Positions 53,916-64,000 of a stretch of 64,000 bases of DNA are shown here, piece by piece; position 1 is the first letter of the stretch; each line of letters starts with the position of its first letter. The stretch covers positions 1 through 64,000 of the forward strand of contig JAEUWP010000320.1 in the NCBI GenBank assembly GCA_018524725.1, read 5' to 3'. The notes under the pieces were generated by a model. That model searched no databases. It was not told the origin of the DNA and was given only the letters and a program-made list of their open reading frames with translations. The translations under genes were made by a program, and so were the position numbers. The stretch is from Podaxis mareebaensis. Its lineage: Eukaryota; Basidiomycota; Agaricomycetes; Agaricales; Agaricaceae.

Positions 53916-56876
53916 TCAGTTCAATTTGATCTTCTTCCGCCGACCGCTCGCTGGCTCATGTGTTTCCTTCCTTTTCCGATTCTCCTTTGCGGTGCGTGCA
54001 GGTAGTGGTTCCTGAACATCTTGGAGTTGCAGGAAATCCTGAGGCGAGAGCTTTCGAGTGACCTTCTTGATGAGATTCATGTTCAGAGTGGCAATGGGAT
54101 GGTGATCTTGATCTGGGTCCTTCTCGATGTAGCGCTTCAGTCTGGTTTGCGCTGGGAAGGATGCGACTACACGCAGCAAACTGAATTTCCCAGCGTCCGT
54201 TCTTCTTCCAGGCAAGTCGAGCAATGCTCTCGAGAGATCGGACCGTAAGTGTGGATGAGTGGTGGGTGAGAAGGGATGGTCGTTCTGTACCAGTGATTTA
54301 CGAGTTAAAATTGGGCTGGTTAGCTCGAGGAGTACTCACCTTGTCCAAAAAATACTTTGAAGGCGTTACGCTCTTCATGGCCTGCAGTAAGAGCCTTTTC
54401 GCGAGATTCCCTTGCTCCCCTCGAGACCATTTGGTCTGCAATGCGACCCAGATGAGGCTCCCGTCTGAAAGCCGGAGAACAAACATCACATCCGGACCCA
54501 TTGACTGATGTGGGAAGCAGAACGGAGAGTGCATCCGATGCTCTAGCCATGACAATGTCAATGCGGGAGATTTCGCATTGACCCCAAGGGTTATCGATGG
54601 ACCAGTAGAGTTAGAAAACGATGCGACGCCGGTTTCTACGTCGCCCGATTCAGAACAGTGCAGCGAAACGGGCTCTGCCTGCATTTCTGCCCACGCAGGC
54701 ACTGTCCCATGAAAGGTGAAGACCTCATCTAGACGACGTGTTTGTGAGAAGATGAGGTCCAGGCAGAATGTAATATAGTTTTCGAAGCCATTAAACGTTG
54801 TGTTATGAATGCTAATTTCTCGTACGAGCATTTTGTAACTTGTTTGGTGATTGACATTCATCCAACGTATAGCAGCCAGGAGGACGAGAGGTTCGTCTAT
54901 GGCGACGACCTGCGTTTCGGAATCGACAAAACGAGCGAAACCATATTCAACATACATGGCTTCGTCTCCACCGAGAGGGGGCGTGATAGACCTCATGAGA
55001 TAATGTGTCGTGATTTGGTGTATGGTCGATAACATATCGCTGTCTGAATATCATGAGCGCCTTCTGCTGATGTAACAGCAGGAATGCCTACTCTTTTTCA
55101 ATTTCGAGAAATCTAGTTTGTACTGAGAGAACATTGGTAGGGGTGTTTGTTCCTCTGCATCGACATATTCATAGGCGTCGGTCACAGAGAAATCAGTGAA
55201 ATGCTGTATGTAGGCGTTTAAAAGACGGTGTGGTTGCCGAAATCCGTTCCGAATGAGTTCCATCACATAACCGGCAGTGAAGCGGTGTCTGATCAGGACA
55301 TCAGCCCTTCGATCCTAGGAATCGAAATAACGCCACGCACCGACCATGGAGCCAATACCAGATTCTACCCAACAAACGCTTCCCAGATTGTGATTTGAGC
55401 AATGACTTGGGTAGATACTTGGTCAAATAACGTCGCTGAACCTCGACAGTGTCAAAGGCTCCGGTATCCGAACACCACCGGTATCTCGAGTCCTTCATAA
55501 TCGCAGAGGACATGGCTTGATCCACGACATCCTTCGATATCCCGGTCCCTGCTACCACCATGAACACGCCCTGACCCGAAGACTGCCCTTGCCATGCACG
55601 AACAATTTCCCTAAGGATAGGTCTGTGACACCCATTCCGATCAGAGCGGAACGCTGTCATGTGTTGCGTGGCGGCAAATTGGGCTTCATCAAGGACACAG
55701 AAAAATGGAGTTTGTTCGGAAGTTTCCCTCGAGTCACAGGCGCAGAGTTGGCGAACATGATTGAGAAGTTCCTCGGTTCGCGTATTGATGTAGTAATCCG
55801 AAGCTGAGGAAAGCATGCAGGAGAGGTTGTCGAAGATATCCCAGACTCTGGGATGAACGAGCCTTGGCTGGAGTTGGAGGAGCAACCAACGCTCTCGGTA
55901 GATATCGAGTGGGGAATGAGGGGTTCTACGACGTTCCATTGTTTCGGCGAAAAGGGAGAAGATGAGCAGCCGAGCGAGGAAGACTTGACGAAAAATCTTG
56001 CTGGCAATAGAACGATTGATTTTCAGCGCGGTATCGTAATTAGTGGCGCCAGAGGGAGGCAGGTTGACATGAAATTTAGAGTCATTGGGAATATATGATT
56101 GGATACTTTTCTGCACGTCACTAGAGCCTAATAGACTCGAATCAACGATGGATGTAAAGTAAAAGCCCCAATTGTCACAGAGACCTTCTAGAAGAAGACG
56201 CGTCTTTCCCGAGCCGGAGGTATTAACAAGAAACCTTGAGGATCGTCAAATAGGACCTGAGTTGCAGGACAAGAACGACTGACGTGTGGTTGTTGGGCAT
56301 GAAGACGTTATTTAGTCGTCTCTTCAGGAGGGGATCATTTTTGAAACATCCCAGCTCGTGTAACAAAAGGTTGGGCTTGCCCTTAAGAGTCGGTATCCGG
56401 AGATTTGTAAGGTGGCGACGAATATTGTGGTTCATGGATGCGTCATCCTGTGCCCATACAGGCAACGAGACGCGACCATCAACAACCTGGACAATAGATT
56501 CCTCAATCTCTTGTAAAAATTTTTGCACTTTGTCGTCGACTATTGAGTCCTGAAATTGATGGGCTGGAGCTCCGCTGGAAAGTGCTGTATCATACAATGC
56601 AATGCCGCCGTTAGATGAGAAGTAGGGCATATAGCGACACAACGTACACCAATTCCTTATCGTATCATAGTTCTGCGTGGCATGCGCGTGTTTCAGTGCT
56701 TCGTGCAAATCGAGATCCTCGGAAAGCGCGTCCAGACACGCTGGTAGATCCCCGTATTGTGGTCGCGTGGGCCGCCAGATGGTCCAGAGAATGATAGACG
56801 CCTCTTCTCGAATATTCGCGTCGAATTTGGCACATGAAGCGTGTATCTGCGCGTCATTTGCCTCATATTCTAGCAT
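53916..56876 (-). CDS. CR (Crinkler-RHS)-type P-loop NTPase fused to PD-(D/E)XK-like nuclease
   Basis: Five exons (minus): 56876-56284, 56234-55341, 55288-55092, 55043-54340 and 54284-53916, all in phase, about 918 residues. From about residue 199 there is a Walker A motif (NTSGSGKTRLLLEG), with a Walker B-like CVLDEAQF near residue 379. The region from about 565 to 800 looks like a restriction-endonuclease fold: Glu in GFENY (about 649), Asp in GPDVMF (about 745) and LQTKW (about 764-768), the E-D-QxK signature. A basic C-terminal tail (GRRKKIK) could be a nuclear localisation signal. This NTPase-nuclease pairing is the layout described for Crinkler/CR effector or toxin proteins found in oomycetes and many fungi. 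No Crinkler header is visible at the N-terminus, so an upstream exon may be missing or the protein is header-less. No lesions are seen; targets and role are unknown. Confidence 0.72.
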
Positions 56877-59614
56877 TCAGGTGTTTCGTAGCGTGGCGGC
56901 AGTGGATTTGAGTCCAATTTTGGGGAAGAAGCTGTGTAGTTGGACAGATAATTAGTTCGGCCCAATTCTGATTGAAACTCTCACGTACACAATTTGAGCA
57001 GACTGACCCTGATATAGAGAGTAGCCGAAATGATGTTTATGAAGTCGTTTATATGACCATTGAATATTCTGAAGTCGCCTGTATCTTAGTCCCATACACC
57101 CAGTGTCAGGCTATCAAGGACGCGCCTTGGCTTGTTTAACTGAGGGCCTGTGGCCCTAGGACCGGACCGTATCGGTGTTTTCGGCCGATGGTTGAGTTTC
57201 TAAAAATATATCCACAAACAAATTGAACACTAATCAGCATTGAGGCAGAGTATTGAGCACTGAGTACCGAACATTGGCGCCGACCTTATGGGTGCATATA
57301 GTAATCCATAATATTGGAGGTATGTATGTTACAATATGCCGGAAAGGCGAGGGACGGTGTCAAGATAGAGCAAGCGCGATCAACTTCAAAAAGTTGGGTC
57401 TGTCACCGAGGGATAAGGGGAAATACAGGTACGCCTAGGAAGGAGGCTATAGTGCGTGGGAGAACTGGTGATGCCAGAGTGTCGTAGAGAGTGCAGGTAA
57501 TCGAATCGCTGCCAGGACAATCTTGTTACACAGACGTCGTAAGCATGCCATGCTTGCAACCTCATGCGCACTAACGTATGCACCGAAGTACGTATAGGCA
57601 CGTAGGAGTGGTCATGATCTCTGACATACACTTCCACCGTCCTCTATATCCTTGGCACATACAACCGCCTCCTTCGGTATAGATACTTGAGACCGCTCTT
57701 TCCCTCTATGCGGTCGTGAGCCTCCTGTTGTTGGCTCCTTGCGAGCATACGGGCTTTCAGATAGAGCAATTAGTGTTTATTGAGTTCGTCGGTGGATTTG
57801 AGGAAAGAGAGATTGAGAAAATAAAAGAACTATCAAGGGAGTACAGCGAGTGGGGTTTTATGCTATGAGGAGGCTTAGCCCCTTGGACTTGGAGTTCTTG
57901 TATCGTTTCGGCGGAGTCTTGTGTAGGTTCGGATGGTGGTGGGGTTGTTTTCGTGGAGGATTTTTTTTGGCGGCGGCGGTGGGGGTTAGTGGTTAGAATG
58001 TCTATGGGCGCCCATGTGGTTCCAATGTCCAAACGAAATCGGAGAGACAAAAGCTAAATACCCGACTGTGAGATGCAAAGCTGAGATATCGACTACGAGC
58101 AGAGGCCGAAGGGTGAACTCGCAAGCGGAAATTGAGGGCGGTATCATCCGGAGTGCCTGTGCACAAAACCCAAAGAAATTGAACAAGTATGTAAATGGGA
58201 TGTCTTCTTCCTCTGATCAAATACGAAATTTCAAATAAGACAACCTGGACGGAACTACCACCCAAGTGTTTGAAACGCAAATTGAAGATACTAAGAACAT
58301 TTCAAGACGAAATATAATATAATAGGCGAGAACATAGGCGATAATCTGAGAAGCTGGTGCAGCTTTCTGCTCTATTCTGCACCAGGGGCTCGGCGCTAAG
58401 CTGATCCTATGTCCCAGTTAGCCAGTATTATGGTGATTGACTAATGACGCATGAATGGGGACGCGGCTGATAATATCGCTGTTGTATAATGTGTCGAGGG
58501 AACGGAGGGAACGAGCAAAGCTATGCTAAGACTTATTAATGTTGGAGGCAACAGTGGGCCAAAAGAACCTCGAAGCTCCGGGCATTCACACGCCTGGGCG
58601 CCTGAAGCAACCGGATTACGGATTATTACTTGTCATATTACCGCCCAACCTTCTCTTCTTCTTTTCTGTCCTCCCAGGCTCTAAGCTACTTATGCATAGC
58701 GCATGTCGCCGAAACTTGCGGCAAACTTGGTTGAGCGACGAGCTGTTTCGCTCCCAAGTTAATTCGATATTGGTAACGTAATCATGCCAATTTTCATCCC
58801 GGCATTCACGAACCTAGTGTATGTGTTCTGCGCTCACGGTGATATACTGACTGGGTTCAGGTGTGGGGTACTCCAGTGACCTTCTCCGTCATCTCGATTC
58901 ATGTATCGCTGTAATCGCGCAAGTGACTGAAGTTTGGAAGACGGAGACAGCTCTGATTAGCTTCGCTCAAGGTAATGAGTTTGGGCTGTTTTTCGCGCAT
59001 GGGCTCATGCCATTTCAGGGGTCGGGCCCACATTTCGGCAGGGAAAGCAGTCTTCCTCGGATCGTCGCAGATCACCAATGCAACATCGGTCTGGTGCCAC
59101 ATCAGCCACGTCTTTCCGTGGTTGCTCTGAATGCGCAGTAGTGATTGGTCCGCTCTCGTCGAACATGCGCACCCGATGCTCGATTTGTCGGGAGGATCGT
59201 CAAGCGACTCCTCGGGTAGGTGTGATTGGAAGCAACGGCTTAAGTGATCGACCATCTATTGTACGTCCTTGTCATCGCGTCGCTCCTTTCATTGTACATC
59301 TGATCCCAAAACCACTAGAATACCCCCGCATTGTATATACCCCCGGCTATAGAACCTAGAATTTCGTCGTCCGTGATAGGAGAGAATCCGGGGCGCACTG
59401 AGTACTCCAAGCGTTCATCTCCCTCCGTGAGTTGGCGGAAGTCCTCCACCATCAAATAACGACTCAACAATATCGCTAGGCCGAGACTACAGGAAGGGAC
59501 AAAACAGGTGTCGATGGACTTGCGCCTCTGGATGATTTTGAACTGAAATGCCCCGATGCAAGTTTTGGTCTGTTTCTTCCCTGCACCTAATTGAAGAATT
59601 TCTAGGAGTCTCCA
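56877..59614. other. 2.7-kb stretch without a recognisable gene
   Basis: Frames up to about 118 codons occur on both strands. One candidate of interest is 59,100-59,215 (plus), which contains GCSECAVVIGPL and RCSICREDR, a C-x2-C pair repeated, reminiscent of the Cys modules in the following gene. The part 57,757-58,010 is low-complexity, G/T-rich on the plus strand. No RNA gene is found. Confidence 0.35.
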
Positions 59615-62545
59615 ATGGAAACCTCATCATCCGTAGGTTTGAACATCACGGCTCATAACTCAACCCTTCCCTCCGCCCCACCGTCGAAACGATCGTGGAT
59701 GATTGACTCTCCGCCTCCCGCTCTACCAATCCCGCATTTGCCTGGCCGGACGCTACGACCGGAGCTTAATCCCACTTCAGAAACTTCAGTGTCACCCAGT
59801 CAGCGTGAAACCTTGGCTCCTCTATGGAGCTCAGAACCGCTGGGGCTGCCTATTAGGTTACCATCAACCGTTGTTCTTCCCAAGGCCCACCAAGTATGTC
59901 GTTTTCGGTGTTCGTCTTCAACTTTCTCATAAAACTATCATTGCAGAACATGCGCACGTGTGCTATAAAAGGCTGTACAGGCTTAATAGTTCCTAGTTCA
60001 ACCTGCTCGAGATGCGTGAAGTGTGTCATGGCAGACTGGAGGGCTCGGAAGAAGAAAGGCTTGTTGTTACCAGGAGGATTCCAACCGTCGCCTGTTTCAA
60101 TCTTGCGCACCAACGCATCCGAGAAAATCAAGGAAAAAAAGGTGTCGTGGGCAGACCAGCCAACCCAAGGGAACCTGCCATCCCCAAGCTCGTCAGATAA
60201 ATGGATGTCGAGGGTTAAACGCGTTCGTCTCAAACTGCCAGAACCACCACCAGCTCTCTCTCCAATGGACAATTCATCATCATCAAAGAATCTGTCAAAA
60301 GGTAGACGCGTGCATCCGAAACTCTCAAACCAGGAGGAGGCACCTTCGCCGGCTCCCTGTGATAAACCCCGTGAAATGCCTAATGTCACTTATCGAAGCC
60401 GAGCAATCCCTTGTGGGCCCTCCGTTAATTCACTTCCTGGTGACAGTGGTCTCAGTGATCTCAGTGACCTCACGGATACATCTTTCGAGGACTCCGATCC
60501 TCAAAGTGATGGATCTGCGAGTGAATCCGACAATACTAAAGGAAGTAGCGGTTCCGAATCAGAGGTTAGCACTATTGCACCCCTTTTGATGTTTTCACTG
60601 ATTCTTTCTCCACATTCCCATGAGTAGCAAGAGATGAGGCGCCCCAAATTAACCATTCGCATACCTGCCCGTACCCCATCCATTGTAGCCATCACTCCCA
60701 AGACACCTCCACCCAATGCACCTAAGACGAATGTGGAAAAAATACCCTATGCCCAGTGTACTAAATCAGATTGCAGACGATACCTTCCGCCGAATTGCCA
60801 TGACGACCTCTGCATCTGGTGCCGTTGGAAACAAAAGGGACGAGAAGAAGTTGGAGCACAACATGAAGACCAACTGCGCATACCCCGTGCGTCCATCGAT
60901 GAAAACCAAGAGTCCAGAGCCGAGGCCGCAGCCACAATCCTGCCACCTAAATTACTCCAAGTCACGGATTTCATCAACCAAGAACTTTTATCCGGAAATG
61001 TAATCAAAGGCGCCCGGATATGTACACCCTGCCAACACATTATGCCCCCCCGCAGTGAATATCCCTTCGACGCCTGTTACTTTTGTCGTATCAAATCCCG
61101 GGAACCGAAGATGAAGCAATCACAGCGGCAGAGCAAAGACACTCAATCAGATATATCGGATGACGAGGAAATACTTAATGTCGCTCGGGTTGAAGAGAAC
61201 ATCATCCCTGTGCCGCATCCCGGCAGGTGCAGAAACCGTGATTGCGGCGTGATGATCCACAGCTCCTCGGAGTGTTGGCAATGCATGAATCGAAGAACAT
61301 GGAACAAGAAACGAGGGGCAACACGAGGTGATGCTGTAGTCGCCGTCTCGGAGAAAATATCCGGAATGCCAATGAGGGGTACTACCAAGACCCCCTCGTG
61401 TTGTGAATGGCATCCCAATCGTCCGGTAAACCGCGTTTTCTGTTTTCTTTGTGCTACGTTTAAGCTGATGCCTGGGTGTGGAGTTACCTCTGTTTACACC
61501 GTATCCGGAATATCGGTGTCAGCATGAGTTGTTGGCTGATTTTCACATGAGGATTTCCGGATTCCTGGAGGTACAGAATATACATTCATTGTATGAACCG
61601 CGTGGTGTCCCTGAAGCATCGGCTTTCGGATTCGATGGGCAGTTCTCAGTGGTGGCACCGGATTTCGATTTGGCTGACCGAAGTGACGCTGCCGAGCTGG
61701 ACGCCTTGAGATTAAAGGAGGAGCTGGAGAGACTCGGGAGTCTACATTTCAAGTAAGTGGATGTTCACAGCAAGTGACGAAGAGCTGCGCAATTAAACCT
61801 TTCTTAGTCAAGATAAAGTTGTGACAATCAATGAAAATGGTAGCTTCACGCAGTTCCTGTGTGTTCACCGGATATACAACCCGTTTGGCCCACCCTATCC
61901 AGATCAGAAACCCAAAGTGATGCAAGGAGAGCTCGAAATCGCTATACTCCCGGATCATTCGCACTCCTTCCTTCCTGGACGGAAAACGGTTATTCGGTTT
62001 CGGTTGATTGGGTGAACTTCTGGGCACCCCTCATAGTTTATGCACAGTTGTACGATACAGTTAATTGATTAGGGACCTTGCGAAACCGCGACCGCAGTAA
62101 TATCCCTTAGTCAAGCTTCGATATTGGAGATGAACTCATTTGACCCTCAGACTCCGAATCCAAACTCTTGTTACGAGTGTTTGTTAGCTCTTGGGATAAA
62201 CTGTATTCAGCTCTCGTCACCTTCTAAACAAATTTGCTGTGTGCATGCACATACTCTCATTGACAAGGTTCCGTACGCAATCCGAATTGGTCGGCACCTA
62301 AACATTGTATTACCCTCCCACAGCTCTTACATTGTTTGCCGCTCGGGTACGACTGGATTATGACATATGATCAGAAACTTGCGGACAACATAAGGCCAGA
62401 TAGCCTAAAGGATGGTTTTGATTTAAACAGTCTACGCATGAGGATCGAGCACGACAATGTCGTCCTAATTCTCATCTCAGGAGTCACTCTTCCGATAACG
62501 TCTATATTAGTCCCGATCAGCGCCTTTAATTGCCTCGAATGGTGA
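59615..62545 (+). CDS. Cys-rich protein with five C-x(4)-C...C-x2-C modules, unknown function
   Basis: Exon 59615-59893 (93 codons, Pro/Ser-rich) joins in phase 0 to 59947-60564 and 60628-about 61,475. A later exon ends at 61,755 (PYPEYRCQHELLADFHMRI), followed by one from about 61,808. Five Cys modules are spaced along it: CAIKGC...CSRC, CTKSDC...CIWC, CTPC...CYFC, CRNRDC...CWQC and CC...CFLC, each ending in C-x2-C, as in small zinc-binding ribbons. Between modules 1 and 2 lies an acidic Ser/Asp-rich stretch (SGLSDLSDLTDTSFED). How exon 3 joins the next is unsettled: a frame change near 61,470 needs either an intron that would remove the last C-x2-C or a small lesion. The frame can end at 62,015 (FRLIG), but MTYDQKLADNIRPDSL at 62,360-62,410 reads like a further exon, so the gene probably ends near 62,545. 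Family not identified. Confidence 0.55.
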
Positions 62546-62861
62546 TGACTAAGTTCAAACCTGCACCTGCGGTGAGCGACACGCAAGCATTTACGTCTAA
62601 GTAATTCAAACGAGAGTACGCCTGCTAGTCTTTTTGATGCTTGGATGCATTTTTGGACCTATAGTATTTGGGATAGTTCGCGACGTACATCGCCATTACA
62701 ACGTGTCACTTTCTATCTGAGATCTAGGTTAACGAATCTCAGAAGTCAATCCTTAGGTCTTTTGCGCACACGCTTCAGCAGCACCATAAATACTCTGGCT
62801 GATGCACCAATGCTCCCTGTGTGTATCTTGCACTTACACATTGAGCGCTCATCTTCTCGTC
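62546..62861. promoter_or_regulatory. Upstream region of the DUF6534 gene
   Basis: This is a 316-bp gap with no coding sequence that should contain the promoter of the following gene. No TATA box is assigned with confidence. Confidence 0.3.
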
Positions 62862-64000
62862 ATGCCTGAAGCCCTTCCTCGTAGTCCTCATACACCGAGC
62901 GTGAACCGTGTCCTAGGACCTATCCTAGTTGGTACCATTGTAAACGCCTCGATCTATGGCATCTGTATGGTTCAGTTTTGGACATACTACACCTCGCGAA
63001 TGGAGAAACGAAGGCTAATGAAGTATGGGGTCCCCACTAAATAATGTGCTCACTTGCACTGACAAGTCTCATCTTTGTAGCGTCCTCGTCAATTGGGTTT
63101 TTCTCCTTGACACGTTTCATACAATATCCCTCTGCTATATGCTCTGGGACTATACCATCCGAAACTTCAACAATCCCTCGTTTTTAACTAGCGTAGGCTG
63201 GCCATTCGCGGCAACGCCAATTATTACTACCTTGTAGGTGACGCAGATATATGCCTGAGCGTTTATGTTATTCAACACGAGGAAGAAGAGCTTCACTTCC
63301 TATACAGATATACCTTTCTTGGAGGATTCGTGTCTTCTCTGGATCAATACGGGTGTTTGCATTTTTAGTGGCGCTGGCATTGATTCAGACAGCTCTCGGC
63401 TTTGTGTGTTCGGTAATGGCTTTCTTGACGGCGAGGTAAATCTCCGGCTTCCTTTGGAGTGTATAGCCGGCTGATGTCGCAAGAAAAGTATCTCGGAGTT
63501 CCGGAGGCTGATACCCTTTGTAGATGCATGGCAAGTCATGGCCGTTACGTGTGATGTTAGCATTACGTGAGTATATAATCCCGATTCACTGCACGTCTAA
63601 AGCAAATGTTCCAGTCTTCTCCTATGGTGGTTTCTCAACAAGAGTCGAACTGGGGGTGAAAGTAAGCACTGGATCCCCCTTTTAGCAGCTCTATCCTAAG
63701 GAAGTACACGCAGAAAGCGACAGTGTCATTACCCGTATTATCAGGTCCTCGATTGAAATTGCGGCATTCGGAGCGTTCTTCTGTGTAAGTTCTAGGTCGT
63801 TATCAAAAATGCGTAGTAAGGGGTTTCCGACAGACGTCCGGTGAGACCAGGTTATGGATTTGGTGACATTTGTGCGCACCCACATGTGTTACTTTTCTGC
63901 CATCGCCACACTGAGCCAATGGTAACAGACTGCACTTCCGAATAATAACTTCCACGTGGTTTTTGCCTTCGTGAGTTTCCCCGGACGCCTTCAAGGCCAA
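62862..64000 (+). CDS. DUF6534 multi-pass membrane protein (runs off the window)
   Basis: Exons 62862-63022, 63081-63233, 63289-63435, 63489-63566, 63615-63655, 63714-63784, 63851-63871 and 63929-63970 join in phase; the next exon lies at or beyond the window end. The sequence begins MPEALPRSP...VNRVLGPILVGTIVNASIYG, with the family's first membrane helix, then FWTYYTSR, VLVNWVFLLDTFHTI, RVFSGSIRVFAFLVALAL, LLLWWFLNKSRTG, a D-SVITRIIR helix, and FTALPNNNFHVVFAF. These are the usual marks of DUF6534, a 7-TM-like agaricomycete family of unknown role, often in multicopy. Partial: 3' end not in the window. Confidence 0.85.

Noticed and set aside
58899..59255. 118-codon minus-strand frame upstream of the Cys-rich gene
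   Set aside because: No family likeness; a plus-strand frame with C-x2-C pairs overlaps it and neither has supporting splice sites.
1..64000. tRNA, rRNA or CRISPR features
   Set aside because: No cloverleaf with a GGTTCGANTCC-type arm in the right context, no rRNA-like sequence, and no regular short repeats with spacers were found; CRISPR arrays are not expected in a fungus.

Overview
The window reads as nuclear DNA of an agaricomycete (mushroom-forming) basidiomycete. Genes are cut into many short exons by 45-75 nt GT-AG introns, there are families largely confined to Agaricomycetes (DUF6533 and DUF6534 membrane proteins, Crinkler-type sequences), and there is a tandem laccase cluster.

Layout. 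(1) 1-14,100 is an AT-rich, CpG-poor graveyard of mobile elements: a decayed Ty1/copia retrotransposon on the minus strand (about 3,353-9,781, candidate LTR at 3,130-3,352), a GTACC-rich degenerate repeat, and a decayed DDE transposase gene (11,361-14,102). In-frame stops in both are mostly TGA where arginine is expected, the mark of CpG-to-TpG decay of CGA codons. (2) 15,300-28,000 holds a DUF6533 membrane protein, three related MYND zinc-finger genes (two apparently intact, one wrecked), a LINE 3' relic, and a small gene carrying two tandem Crinkler N-terminal (header) domains with no effector domain. (3) 28,200-38,800 is metabolic: EFM7 methyltransferase, a secreted six-hairpin glycosidase-like protein, a LamB/YcsF (PxpA) protein, and a urea-carboxylase-like multidomain protein (biotin carboxylase, PxpC-like, PxpB-like, biotinyl domain). 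The last is split by an 867-bp TIR element with a TA target duplication; removing the element and one TA leaves a perfect reading frame. (4) 39,680-49,210 has three intact tandem laccases of 519-520 residues. (5) 49,520-64,000 carries a PIN-domain protein, a Dcr2-like phosphoesterase, a large P-loop NTPase plus PD-(D/E)XK-like nuclease of the Crinkler-RHS (CR) type, a five-module Cys-rich protein, and a DUF6534 membrane protein running off the end.

How genes may work together. The PxpA gene and the PxpC/PxpB/biotin-carboxylase fusion lie 254 bp apart in the same orientation and together contain every module of bacterial 5-oxoprolinase plus a biotin carboxylase, so they probably serve one pathway; in this copy the transposon has probably broken it. 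The laccases share exon structure and show signs of gene conversion. The Crinkler header gene and the CR-type NTPase-nuclease are separate loci about 31 kb apart; a functional link is only a possibility. Exon borders were set by eye from splice consensus, frame and comparison among paralogues.
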